Source of the DNA: Taudactylus pleione
Taxonomy: Eukaryota > Chordata > Amphibia > Anura > Myobatrachidae
Direction: 5' to 3'
DNA: 64,000 nt
Assembly: GCA_031769625.1 (NCBI GenBank)
Contig: JAUIMM010002007.1
Location: 186,001 to 250,000, forward strand
Part shown: positions 1 through 13,200 of the stretch, piece by piece
Position numbering within the stretch: the stretch's first letter is position 1
Layout: every line of letters begins with the position of its first letter
Notes under the pieces: generated by a model
What the model was told of the DNA's origin: nothing
The model's input: only the letters and a program-made list of their open reading frames with translations
Databases searched by the model: none
Position numbers and translations under genes: made by a program

Positions 1-3000
1 TGTAAGCTCCGGACCTTAAAAATCGGGCAAAAATTTTTTTCTTCAAAAACCCCACATTCTGCTGAAAACTTTCAATAAACCTTAAAAAAGATTTGCTGCA
101 GTGACAGAAGTTGATTTTGGTGCTTAATTTTGACACAGAACTCTCAAGAAAGCATTTACCCATATGAAAAATTCTGTAAGCCCTGGACCTTAAAAATCAG
201 CCAAAAAATTTTTTCTTCAAAAATCCCCAAATTCTGCTTAAAACTTTCAGTAAACCTTAAATAAGATTTGCTGCGGTGACAAAAGTTGATTATGGTGCTT
301 AATTTTGACACAGAACTCTCAAGAAAGAATTTACCCATATGAAAAATTCTGTAAGCCCCGGACCTTAAAAATCAGCCAAAAATGTTTTTCTTCAAAAATC
401 CCCAAATTCTGCTTAAAACTTTCAGTAAAACTTAAAAAAGATTTGCTGCGGTGACAGAAGTTAATTTTGGTGCTTAATTTTGACACAGAACCCTCCAGAA
501 AGATATTTACCCGTATGAAAAATTTTGAAAGCCCCGGACATTAAAAATCGGCCAAAAATTTTTTTCTTCAAAAATCCCCAAATTCTGCTTAAAACTTTCA
601 GTAAACCTTAAAAAAGATTTGCTGCGGTGACAGAAGTTGATATTGGTGCTTAATTCTGACACAGAACCCTCCAGAAAGATATTTACCCGTATGAAAATTC
701 TGTAAGCCCCGGACCTTAAAAATCGGCCAAAATTTTTTTTCTTCAAAAATCCCCAAATTCTCCTTAAAACTTTCAGTAAACCTTAAAAAAGATTTGCTGC
801 GGTGACAGAAGTTGATTTTGGTGCTTAATTTTGACACAGAACCCTCCAGAAAGATATTTACCTGTATGAAAAATTCTGTAAGCCCCGGACCTTAAAAATC
901 GGCCAAAAATTTTTTTCTTCAAAAATCCCCAAATTCTGCTGAAAACTTTCAGAAAACCTTAAAAAAGATTTGCTGCGGTGACAGAACTTGATTTTGGTGC
1001 TTAATATTGACACAGAACCCTCCAGAAAGATATTTACCCGTATGAAAAATTCTGTAAGCCCCAGACCTTAAAAAACGGGCAAAAATTTTTTTCTTCAAAA
1101 ATCCCCAAATTCTGCTTAAAACTTTCAGTAAACCTTAAAAAAGATTTGCTACGGTGACAGAAGTTAATTTTGGTGCTTAATTTTGACACAGAACCCTCCA
1201 GAAAGATATTTACCCGTATGAAAAATTCTCTAAGCTCCGGACCTTAAAAATCGGCCAAAAATTTATTTCTTCAAAAATCCCCAAATTCTGCTGAAAACTT
1301 TCAATAAACCTTAAAAAAGATTTGGTGCGGTGACAGAAGTTGATTTTGGTGCTTAATTTTGACACTGAACTCTCAAGAAAGAATTTACCCGTATGAAAAA
1401 TTCTGTAAGCCCTGGACCTTACAAATCAGCCAAAAAATGTTTTCTTCAAAAATCCCCAAATTCTGCTTAAAACTTTCAGTAAACCTTAAAAAAGATTTGC
1501 TGCGGTGACAAAAGTTGATTTTGGTGCTTAATTTTGACACTGAACCCTCCAGAAAGATATTTACCAGTATGAAAAATTCTGTAAGCCCCGGACCTTAAAA
1601 ATCAGCCAAAAATCTTTTTCTTCAAAAATCCCCAAATTCTGCTAAAAACTTTCAGTAAACCTTAAAAAAGATTTGGTGCGGTGACAGAAGTTGATTTTGG
1701 TGCTTAATTTTGACACAGAACTCTCAAGAAAGAATTTACCCGTATGAAAAATTCTGTAAGCCCCGCCCCTTAAAAATCGGCCAAAAATTTTTTCCTTCAA
1801 AAATCCCCAAATTCTGCTTAAAACTTTCAGTAAACCTTAAAAAAGATTTGCTGCGGTGACAAAAGTTGATTTTGGTGCTTAATTTTGACACTGAACCCTC
1901 CAGAAATATATTTACCAGTATGAAAAAATCTGTAAGCCCCGGACCTTAAAAATCGGCCAAAAATTTTTTTCTTCAAAAATCCCCAAATTCTGCTTAAAAC
2001 TTTCAGTAAACCTTAAAAAAGATTTGCTGCGGTGACAGAAGTTGATTTTGGTGCTTAATTTTGAAACAGAACCCTCCAGAAAGATATTTACCTGTATGAA
2101 AAATTCTGTAAGCCCCGGACCTTAAAAATCGGCCAAAAATTTTCTTCTTCAAAAATCCCCAAATTCTGCTGAAAACTTTCAGAAAACCTTAAAAAAGATT
2201 TGCTACGGTGACAGAACTTGATTTTGGTGCTTAATATTGACACAGAACCCTCCAGAAAGATATTTACCCATATGAAAAATTCTGTAAGCCCCGGACCTTA
2301 AAAATTGGCCAAAAATTTTTTTCTTCAAAAATCCCCAAATTCTGCTTAAAACTTTCAGTAAACCTTAAAAAAGATTTGCTGCAGTGACAGAAGTTGATTT
2401 TGGTGCTTAATTTTGACACAGAACCCTCCAGAAAGATATTTACCCGTATGAAAAATTCTGTAAGCCCCAGACCTTAAAAATCGGGCAAAAATTTTTTTCT
2501 TCAAAAATCCCCAAATTCTGCTTAAAACTTTCAGTAAACATTAAAAAAGATTTGATGCGGTGACAAAAGTTGATTTTGGTGCTTTATTTTGACACAGAAC
2601 CCTCCAGAAAGATATTTACCCATATGAAAAATTCTGTAAGCTCCGGACCTTAAAAATCGGCCAAAATTTTTTTCCTTCAAAAATCCCCAAATTCTCCTTA
2701 AAACTTTCAGTAAACCTTAAAAAAGATTTGCTGCGGTGACAGAAGTTGATTTTGGTGCTTTATTTTGACACAGAACCCTCCAGAAAGATATTTACCCGTA
2801 TGAAAAATTCTGTAAGCCCCGGACCTTAAAAATCGGCCAAAAATCTTTTTCTTCAAAAATCCCCAAATTCTGCTGAAAACTTTCAGAAAACCTTAAAAAA
2901 GATTTGCTGCGGTGACAGAAGTTGATTTTGGTGCTTAATTTTGACATAGAACCATCCAGAAAGATATTTACCCATATGAAAAATTCTGTAAGCCCTGGAC

Positions 3001-4789
3001 CTTAAAAATCGGACAAAAATTTTTCTCTTCAAAAATCCCCAAATTCTGCTTAAAACTTTCAGTAAACCTTAAAAAAGATTTGCTACGGTGACAGAAGTTG
3101 ATTTTGGTGCTTAATTTTGACACAGAACCCTCCAGAAAGATATTTACCCGTATGAAAAATTCTGTAAGCTCCGGACCTTAAAAATCGGCCAAAAATTTTT
3201 TTCTTCAAAAATCCCCAAATTCTGCTGAAAACTTTCAATAAACCTTAAAAAAGATTTGGTGCGGTGACAGAAGTTGATTTTGGTGCTTAATTTTGACACT
3301 GAACTCTCAAGAAAGAATTTACCCGTATGAAAAATTCTGTAAGCCCTGGACCTTAAAAATCAGCCAAAAAATGTTTTCTTCAAAAATCCCCAAATTCTGC
3401 TTAAAACTTTCAGTAAACCTTAAAAAAGATTTGCTGCGGTGACAGAAGTTGATTTTGGTGCTTAATTTTGACACAGAACCCTCCAGAAAGATATTTACCC
3501 ATATGAAAAATTCTGTAAGCCCCAGACCTTAAAAATCGGGCAAAAATTTTTTTCTTCAAAAATCCCCAAATTCTGCTTAAAACTTTCAGTAAACATTAAA
3601 AAAGATTTGATGCGGTGACAAAAGTTGATTTTGGTGCTTTATTTTGACACAGAACCCTCCAGAAAGATATTTACCCATATGAAAAATTCTGTAAGCTCTG
3701 GACCTTAAAAATCGGGCAAAATTTTTTTTCTTCAAAAATCCCCAAATTCTCCTTAAAACTTTCAGTAAACATTAAAAAAGATTTGCTGCGGTGACAGAAG
3801 TTGATTTTGGTGCTTTATTTTGACACAGAACCCTCCAGAAAGATATTTACCCGTATGAAAAATTCTGTAAGCCCCGGACCTTAAAAATCGGCCAAAATTT
3901 TTTTCTTCAAAAATCCCCAAATTCTGCTGAAAACTTTCAGAAAACCTTAAAAAAGATTTGCTGCGGTGACAGAAGTTGATTTTGGTGCTTAATTTTGACA
4001 TAGAACCATCCAGAAAGATATTTACCCATATGAAAAATTCTGTAAGCCCTGGACTTTAAAAATCGGCCAAAATTTTTTTTCTTCAAAAATCCCCAAATTC
4101 TGCTGAAAACTTTCAATAAACCTTAAAAAAGATTTGCTGCGGTGACAGAAGTTGATTTTGGTGCTTAATTTTGACACAGAACCCTCCAGAAAGATATTTA
4201 CCCGTATGAAAAATTCTGTAAGCTCCGGACCTTAAAATTCGGCCAAAAATTTTTTTCTTCAAAAATCCCCAAATTCTTCTGAAAACTTTCAATAAACCTT
4301 AAAAAAGATTTGGTGCGGTGACAGAAGTTGATTTTGGTGCTTAATTTTGACACTGAACTCTCAAGAAAGAATTTACCCGTATGAAAAATTCTGTAAGCCC
4401 TGGACCTTAAAAATCAGCCAAAAAATGTTTTCTTCAAAAATCCCCAAATTCTGCTTAAAACTTTCAGTAAACCTTAAAAAAGATTTGCTGCGGTGACAAA
4501 AGTTGATTTTGGTGCTTAATTTTGACACTGAACCCTCCAGAAAGATATTTACCAGTATGAAAAAATCTGTAAGCCCCGGACCTTAAAAATCGGCCAAAAA
4601 TCTTTTTCTTCAAAAATCCCCAAATTCTGCTTAAAACTTTCAGTAAACCTTAAAAAAGATTTGGTGCGGTGACAGAAGTTGATTTTGGTGCTTAATTTTG
4701 ACACAGAACTCTCAAGAAAGAATTTACCCGTATGAAAAATTCTGTAAGCCCCGGACCTTAAAAATCGGCCAAAAAATTTTTTCTTCAAA

Positions 4790-6530
4790 AATCCCCAAAT
4801 TCTGCTTAAAACTTTCAGTAAACCTTAAAAAAGATTTGCTGCGGTGACAAAAGTTGATTTTGGTGCTTAATTTTGACACTGAACCCTCCAGAAAGATATT
4901 TACCAGTATGAAAAAATCTGTAAGCCCCGGACCTTAAAAATCGGCCAAAAATCTTTTTCTTCAAAAATCCCCAAATTCTGCTTAAAACTTTCAGTAAACC
5001 TTAAAAAAGATTTGGTGCGGTGACAGAAGTTGATTTTGGTGCTTAATTCTGACACAGAACTCTCAAGAAAGAATTTACCCGTATGAAAAATTCTGTAAGC
5101 CCCGGACCTTAAAAATCGGCCAAAAATCTTTTTCTTCAAAAATCCCCAAATTCTGCTTAAAACTTTCAGTAAACCTTAAAAAAGATTTGGTGCGGTGACA
5201 GAAGTTGATTTTGGTGCTTAATTTTGACACAGAACTCTCAAGAAAGAATTTACCCGTATGCAAAATTCTGTAAGCCCCGGACCTTAAAAATCGGCCAAAA
5301 TTTTTTTTCTTCAAAAATCCCCAAATTCTGCTAAAAACTTTCAGTAAACCTTAAATAAGATTTGGTGCGGTGACAGAAGTTGATTTTGGTGCTTAATTTT
5401 GACACAGAACTCTCAAGAAAGAATTTACCCGTATGAAAAATTCTGTAAGCCCCGCCCCTTAAAAATCGGCCAAAAATTTTTTTCTTCAAAAATCCCCAAA
5501 TTCTGCTTAAAACTTTCAGTAAACCTTAAAAAAGATTTGCTGCGGTGACAAAAGTTGATTTTGGTGCTTAATTTTGACACTGAACCCTCCAGAAAGATAT
5601 TTACCAGTATGAAAAAATCTGTAAGCCCCGGACCTTAAAAATCGGCCAAAAATCTTTTTCTTCAAAAATCCCCAAATTCTGCTTAAAACTTTCAGTAAAC
5701 CTTAAAAAAGATTTGGTGCGGTGACAGAAGTTGATTTTGGTGCTTAATTCTGACACAGAACTCTCAAGAAAGAATTTACCCGTATGAAAAATTCTGTAAG
5801 CCCCGGACCTTAAAAATCGGCCAAAAATCTTTTTCTTCAAAAATCCCCAAATTCTGCTTAAAACTTTCAGTAAACCTTAAAAAAGATTTGGTGCGGTGAC
5901 AGAAGTTGATTTTGGTGCTTAATTTTGACACAGAACTCTCAAGAAAGAATTTACCCGTATGCAAAATTCTGTAAGCCCCGGACCTTAAAAATCGGCCAAA
6001 ATTTTTTTTCTTCAAAAATCCCCAAATTCTGCTAAAAACTTTCAGTAAACCTTAAATAAGATTTGGTGCGGTGACAGAAGTTGATTTTGGTGCTTAATTT
6101 TGACACAGAACTCTCAAGAAAGAATTTACCCGTATGAAAAATTCTGTAAGCCCCGCCCCTTAAAAATCGGCCAAAAATTTTTTCCTTCAAAAATCCCCAA
6201 ATTCTGCTTAAAACTTTCAGTAAACCTTAAAAAAGATTTGCTGCGGTGACAAAAGTTGATTTTGGTGCTTAATTTTGACACTGAACCCTCCAGAAAGATA
6301 TTTACCAGTATGAAAAAATCTGTAAGCCCCGGACCTTAAAAATCGGCCAAAAATCTTTTTCTTCAAAAATCCCCAAATTCTGCTTAAAACTTTCAGTAAA
6401 CCTTAAAAAAGATTTGGTGCGGTGACAGAAGTTGATTTTGGTGCTTAATTTTGACACAGAACTCTCAAGAAAGAATTTACCCGTATGAAAAATTCTGTAA
6501 GCCCCGGACCTTAAAAATCGGCCAAAAATT
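4790..6530. repeat. Higher-order repeat, 701-bp unit (4 monomers)
   Basis: A four-monomer unit is repeated about 2.5 times. Matching monomers start near 4900, 5601 and 6302, and again near 5075 and 5776, always 701 bp apart. A private variant, GTATGCAAAATTCTG in place of GTATGAAAAATTCTG, occurs near 5257 and 5958, also 701 bp apart, which ties the copies together. Boundaries are by eye and good to roughly 50 bp. Confidence 0.85.
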
Positions 6531-9500
6531 TTTTTCTTCAAAAATCCCCAAATTCTGCTAAAAACTTTCAGTAAACCTTAAAAAAGATTTGGTACGGTGA
6601 CAGAAGTTGATTTTGGTGCTTAATTTTGACACAGAACTCTCAAGAAAGAATTTACCCGTATGAAAAATTCTGTAAGCCCCGGACCTTAAAAATTCGCCAA
6701 AAAATTTTTTCTTCAAAAATCCCCAAATTCTGCTTAAAAATTTCAGTAAACCTTAAAAAAGATTTGCTGCGGTGACAGAAGTTGATTTTGGTGCTTAATT
6801 TTGACACAGAACCCTCCAGAAAGATATTTACCCATATGAAAAATTCTGTAAGCCCCGGACCTTAAAAATCGTCCAAAAATTTTTTTCTTAAAAAATCCCC
6901 AAAATCTGCTTAAAACTTTCAGTAAACATTAAAAAAGATTTGATGCGGTGACAAAAGTTGATTTTGGTGCTTTATTTTGACACAGAACCCTCCAGAAAGA
7001 TATTTACCCATATGAAAAATTCTGTAAGCTCCGGACCTTAAAAATCGGCCAAAATTTTTTTCTTCAAAAATCCCCAAATTCTCATTAAAACTTTCAGTAA
7101 ACCTTAAAAAAGATTTGGTGCGGTGACAGAAGTTGATTTTGGTGCTTAATTTTGACACAGAACCCTCCAGAAAGAAATTTACCCGTATGAAAAATTCGGT
7201 AAGCCCCGGACCTTAAAAATCGGCCAAAAATTTTTCTCTTCAAAAATCCCCAAATTCTGCTTAAAACTTTCAGTAAACCTTAAAAAAGATTTGCTGCGGT
7301 GACAGAAGTTGATTTTGGCGCTTAATTTTGACACAGAACCCTCCAGAAAGATATTTACCCGTATGAAAAATTCTGTAAGCCCCAGACCTTAAAAATCAGC
7401 CAAAAAATGTTTTCTTCAAAAATCCCCAAATTCTGCTTAAAACTTTCAGTAAACCTTAAAAAAGATTTGCTGCGTTGACAGAAGTTGATTTTGGTGCTTA
7501 ATTCTGACACAGAACCCTCCAGAAAGATATTTACCCGTATGAAAAATTCTGTAAGCCCCGCCCCTTAAAATTCGGCCAAAAATTTTTTTCTTCAAAAATC
7601 CCCAAATTCTGCTTAAAACATTCAGTAAACCTTAAAAAAGATTTGCTGCGGTGACAAAAGTTGATTTTGGTGCTTAATTTTGACACTGAACCCTCCAGAA
7701 AGATATTTACCAGTATGAAAAAATCTGTACGCCCCGGACCTTAAAAATCGGCCAAAAATCTTTTTCTTCAAAAATCCCCAAATTCTGCTTAAAACTTTCA
7801 GTAAACCTTAAAAAAGATTTGGTGCGGTGACAGAAGTTGATTTTGGTGCTTAATTTTGACACAGAACTCTCAAGAAAGAATTTACCCGTATGAAAAATTC
7901 TGTAAGCCCCGGACCTTAAAAATCGGGCAAAAATTTTTTTCTTCAAAAATCCCCAAATTCTGCTAAAAACTTTCAGTAAACCTTAAAAAAGATTTGGTGC
8001 GGTGACAGAAGTTGATTTTGGTGCTTAATTTTGACACAGATCTCTCAAGAAAGAATTTACCCGTATGAAAAATTCTGTAAGCCCCGCCCCTTAAAAATCG
8101 GCCAAAAATTTTTTTCTTCAAAAATCCCCAAATTCTGCTTAAAACTTTCAGTAAACCTTAAAAAAGATTTGCTGCGGTGACAAAAGTTGATTTTGGTGCT
8201 TAATTCTGACACAGAACCCTCCAGAAAGATATTTACCCGTATGAAAAATTCTGTAAGCCCCGCCCCTTAAAAATCGGCCAAAAATTTTTTTCTTCAAAAA
8301 TCCCCAAATTCTGCTAAAAACTTTCAGTAAACCTTAAAAAAGATTTGCTGCGGTGACAAAAGTTGATTTTGGTGCTTAATTTTGACACTGAACCCTCCAG
8401 AAAGATATTTACCAGTATGAAAAAATCTGTAAGCCCCGGACCTTAAAAATCGGCCAAAAATCTTTTTCTTCAAAAATCCCCAAATTCTGCTTAAAACTTT
8501 CAGTAAACCTTAAAAAAGATTTGGTGCGGTGACAGAAGTTGATTTTGGTGCTTAATTTTGACACAGAACTCTCAAGAAAGAATTTACCCGTATGAAAAAT
8601 TCTGTAAGCCCCGGACCTTAAAAATCGGGCAAAAATTTTTTTCTTCAAAAATCCCCAAATTCTGCTTAAAACTTTCAGTAAACCTTAAAAAATTTGCTGC
8701 GGTGACAAAAGTTGATTTTGGTGCTTAATTCTGACACAGAACCCTCCAGAAAGATATTTACCCGTATGAAAAATTCTGTAAGCCCCGCCCCTTAAAAATC
8801 GGCCAAAAATTTTTTTCTTCAAAAATCCCCAAATTCTGCTTAAAACTTTCAGTAAACCTTAAAAAAGATTTGGTGCGGTGACAGAAGTTGATTTTGGTGC
8901 TTAATTTTGACACAGAACTCTCAAGAAAGAATTTACCCGTATGAAAAATTCTGTAAGCCCCGGACCTTAAAAATCGGCCAAAAATTTTTTTCTTCAAAAA
9001 TCCCCAAATTCTGCTAAAAACTTTCAGTAAACCTTAAAAAAGATTTGGTGCGGTGACAGAAGTTGATTTTGGTGCTTAATTTTGACACAGAACTCTCAAG
9101 AAAGAATTTACCCGTATGAAAAATTCTGTAAGCCCCGCCCCTTAAAAATCGGCCAAAAATTTTTTTCTTCAAAAATCCCCAAATTCTGCTTAAAACTTTC
9201 AGTAAACCTTAAAAAAGATTTGCTGCGGTGACAGAAGTTGATTTTGGTGCTTAATTTTGACACAGAACTCTCAAGAAAGAATTTACCTGTATGAAAAATT
9301 CTGTAAGCCCCGGACCTTAAAAATCGGCCAAAAATTTTTTTCTTCAAAAATCCCCAAATTCTGCTTAAAACTTTCAGTAAACCTTAAAAAAGATTTGCTG
9401 CGGTGACAGAAGTTGATTTTGGTGCTTAATTCTGACACAGAACCCTCCAGAAAGATATTTACCCGTATGAAAAATTCTGTAAGCCCCAGACCTTAAAAAT

Positions 9501-10106
9501 CGACCAAAAATTTTTTTCTTCAAAAATCCCCAAATTCTGCTTAAAACTTTCAGTAAACCTTAAAAAAGATTTGCTGCCATGACAGAAGTTGATTTTGGTG
9601 CTTAATTTTGACACAGAACCCTCCAGAAAGATATTTACCCATATGAAAAATTCTGTAAGCCCCAGACCTTAAAAATCGGCCAAAATTTTTTTCTTCAAAA
9701 ATCCCCAAATTCTGCTTAAAACTTTCAGTAAACCTTAAAAAAGATTTGCTGCCATGACAGAAGTGGATTTTGGTGCTTAATTTTGACACAGAACCCTCCA
9801 GAAAGATATTTACCCGTATGAAAAATTCTGTAAGCCCCGAACCTTAAAAATCGGCCAAAAATTTTTTTCTTCAAAAATCCCCAAAATCTGCTTAAAACTT
9901 TCAGTAAACATTAAAAAAGATTTGATGCGGTGACAAAAGTTGATTTTGGTGCTTTATTTTGACACAGAACCCTCCAGAAAGATATTTACCCATATGAAAA
10001 ATTCTGTAAGCTCCGGACCTTTAAAATCGGCCAAAATTTTTTTCTTCAAAAATCCCCAAATTCTCATTAAAACTTTCAGTAAACCATAAAAAAGATTTGG
10101 TGCGGT

Positions 10107-10113
10107 GACAGAA
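10107..10113. other. Uninterrupted paralogue of the copy 1 target site
   Basis: The monomer here reads GTGCGGTGACAGAAGTTGAT without interruption. Its left side, including the unusual CTCATTAAAAC and AAACCATAAAA variants, matches the left flank of LINE copy 1 (offset 5795). Its right side, including GTAAGCTCTGGACC and AAAATTGGCC, matches the right flank (offset 12946). It is therefore a sister of the locus as it was before insertion. It defines the junctions and shows that nothing but the GACAGAA duplication was added to the target. Confidence 0.85.
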
Positions 10114-11699
10114 GTTGATTTTGGTGCTTAATTTTGACACAGAACCCTCCAGAAAGATATTTACCCATATGAAAAATTCTGTAAGCTCTGGACCTTAAAA
10201 ATTGGCCAAAATTTTTTTTCTTCAAAAATCCCCAAATTCTCCTTAAAACTTTCAGTAAACATTAAAAAAGATTTGCTGCGGTGACAGAAGTTGATTTTGG
10301 TGCTTTATTTTGACACAGAACCCTCCAGAAAGATATTTACCCGTATGAAAAATTCTGTAAGCCCCGGACCTTAAAAATCGGCCAAAATTTTTTTCTTCAA
10401 AAATCCCCAAATTCTGCTGAAAACTTTCAGAAAACCTTAAAAAAGATTTGCTGCGGTGACAGAAGTTGATTTTGGTGCTTAATTTTGACATAGAACCATC
10501 CAGAAAGATATTTACCCATATGAAAAATTCTGTAAGCCCTGGACCTTAAAAATCGGCCAAAATTTTTTTTCTTCAAAAATCCCCAAATTCTGCTGAAAAC
10601 TTTCAATAAACCTTAAAAAAGATTTGCTGCGGTGACAGAAGTTGATTTTGGTGCTTAATTTTGACACAGAACCCTCCAGAAAGATATTTACCCGTATGAA
10701 AAATTCTGTAAGCTCCGGACCTTAAAAATCGGCCAAAAAATTTTTTCTTCAAAAATCCCCAAATTCTGCTGAAAACTTTCAATAAACCTTAAAAAAGATT
10801 TGGTGCGGTGACAGAAGTTGATTTTGGTGCTTAATTTTGACACTGAACTCTCAAGAAAGAATTTACCCATATGAAAAATTCTGTAAGCCCTGGACCTTAA
10901 AAATCAGCCAAAAAATGTTTTCTTCAAAAATCCCCAAATTCTGCTTAAAACTTTCAGTAAACCTTAAAAAAGATTTGCTGCGTTGACAGAAGTTGATTTT
11001 GGTGCTTAATTCTGACACAGAACCCTCCAGAAAGATATTTACCCGTATGAAAAATTCTGTAAGCCCCGCCCCTTAAAAATCGGCCAAAAATTTTTTTCTT
11101 CAAAAATCCCCAAATTCTGCTTAAAACTTTCAGTAAACCTTAAAAAAGATTTGGTGCGGTGACAGAAGTTGATTTTGGTGCTTAATTTTGACACAGAACT
11201 CTCAAGAAAGAATTTACCCGTATGAAAAATTCTGTAAGCCCCGGACCTTAAAAATCGGCCAAAAATTTTTTTCTTCAAAAATCCCCAAATTCTGCTAAAA
11301 ACTTTCAGTAAACCTTAAAAAAGATTTGGTGCGGTGACAGAAGTTGATTTTGGTGCTTAATTTTGACACAGAACTCTCAAGAAAGAATTTACCCATATGA
11401 AAAATTCTGTAAGCCCCGCCCCTTAAAAATCGGCTAAAAATTTTTTTCTTCAAAAATCCCCAAATTCTGCTTAAAACTTTCAGTAAACCTTAAAAAAGAT
11501 TTGCTGCGGTGACAGAAGTTGATTTTGGTGCTTAATTTTGACACAGAACTCTCAAGAAAGAATTTACCTGTATGAAAAATTCTGTAAGCCCCGGACCTTA
11601 AAAATCGGCCAAAAATTTTTTTCTTCAAAAATCCCCAAATTCTGCTTAAAACTTTCAGTAAACCTTAAAAAAGATTTGCTGCGGTGACAGAAGTTGATT

Positions 11700-13200
11700 T
11701 TGGTGCTTAATTCTGACACAGAACCCTCCAGAAAGAAAGATATTTACCCGTATGAAAAATTCTGTAAGCCCCAGACCTTAAAAATCGACCAAAAATTTTT
11801 TTCTTCAAAAATCCCCAAATTCTGCTTAAAACTTTCAGTAAACCTTAAAAAAGATTTGCTGCCATGACAGAAGTTGATTTTGGTGCTTAATTTTGACACA
11901 GAACCCTCCAGAAAGAATTTACCTGTATGAAAAATTCTGTAAGCCCCGGACCTTAAAAATCGGCCAAAAATTTTTTTCTTCAAAAATCCCCAAATTCTGC
12001 TTAAAACTTTCAGTAAACCTTAAAAAAGATTTGCTGCGGTGACAGAAGTTGATTTTGGTGCTTAATTTTGACACAGAACCCTCCAGAAAGATATTTACCT
12101 GTATGAAAAATTCTGTAAGTCCCGGACCTTAAAAATCGGCCAAAAATTTTCTTCTTCAAAAATCCCCAAATTCTGCTGAAAACTTTCAGAAAACCTTAAA
12201 AAAGATTTGCTGCGGTGACAGAAGTTGATTTTGGTGCTTAATATTGACACAGAACCCTCCAGAAAGATATTTACCCGTATGAAAAATTCTGTAAGCCCCA
12301 GACCTTAAAAAATCGGGCAAAAATTTTTTTCTTCAAAAATCCCCAAATTCTCCTTAAAACTTTCAGTAAACATTAAAAAAGATTTGATGCGGTGACAAAA
12401 GTTGATTTTGGTGCTTTATTTTGACACAGAACCCTCCAGAAAGATATTTACCCATATGAAAAATTCTGTAAGCTCCGGACCTTAAAAATCGGCCAAAATT
12501 TTTTTCCTTCAAAAATCCCCAAATTCTCCTTAAAACTTTCAGTAAACCTTAACAAAGATTTGCTGCGGTGACAGAAGTTGATTTTGGTGCTTTATTTTGA
12601 CACAGAACCCTCCAGAAAGATATTTACCCGTATGAAAAATTCTGTAAGCCCCGGACCTTAAAAATCGGCCAAAAATCTTTTTCTTCAAAAATCCCCAAAT
12701 TCTGCTTAAAACTTTCAGAAAACCTTAAAAAAGATTTGCTGCGGTGACAGAAGTTGATTTTGGTGCTTAATTTTGACATAGAACCATCCAGAAAGATATT
12801 TACCCATATGAAAAATTCTGTAAGCCCTGGACCTTAAAAATCGGACAAAAATTTTTCTCTTCAAAAATCCCCAAATTCTGCTTAAAACTTTCAGTAAACC
12901 TTAAAAAAGATTTGCTACGGTGACAGAAGTTGATTTTGGTGCTTAATTTTGACACAGAACCCTCCAGAAAGATATTTACCCGTATGAAAAATTCTGTAAG
13001 CTCCGGACCTTAAAAATCGGCCAAAAAATTTTTTCTTCAAAAATCCCCAAATTCTGCTGAAAACTTTCAATAAACCTTAAAAAAGATTTGGTGCGGTGAC
13101 AGAAGTTGATTTTGGTGCTTAATTTTGACACTGAACTCTCAAGAAAGAATTTACCCATATGAAAAATTCTGTAAGCCCTGGACCTTAAAAATCAGCCAAA
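11700..13200. repeat. Satellite segment duplicated at 26.2-27.7 kb
   Basis: A run of about eight monomers here recurs in the same order near 26226-27726. Matching monomers lie 14526 bp apart (11744/26270, 12976/27502). The left copy carries an extra GAAA near 11729 (CCAGAAAGAAAGATATTT) that the right copy lacks. The two copies lie on opposite sides of LINE copy 1, so the array on both sides of the insertion has one recent common source. Confidence 0.8.

Noticed and set aside
7180..7210. CENP-B box in monomers with ATTCGGTAAGCCCCGG
   Set aside because: The spacing and the required central A and CGGG do not fit the canonical motif. Most monomers have ATTCTG and lack even the TTCG core.
4549..9347. 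Repeated minus-strand open frames of 79 aa beginning MKKK(I/N/F)FGRFL
   Set aside because: They are translations of the satellite monomer. Monomers of 175 and 176 bp do not keep frame, the same peptide recurs scores of times, and variation between copies shows no codon pattern.
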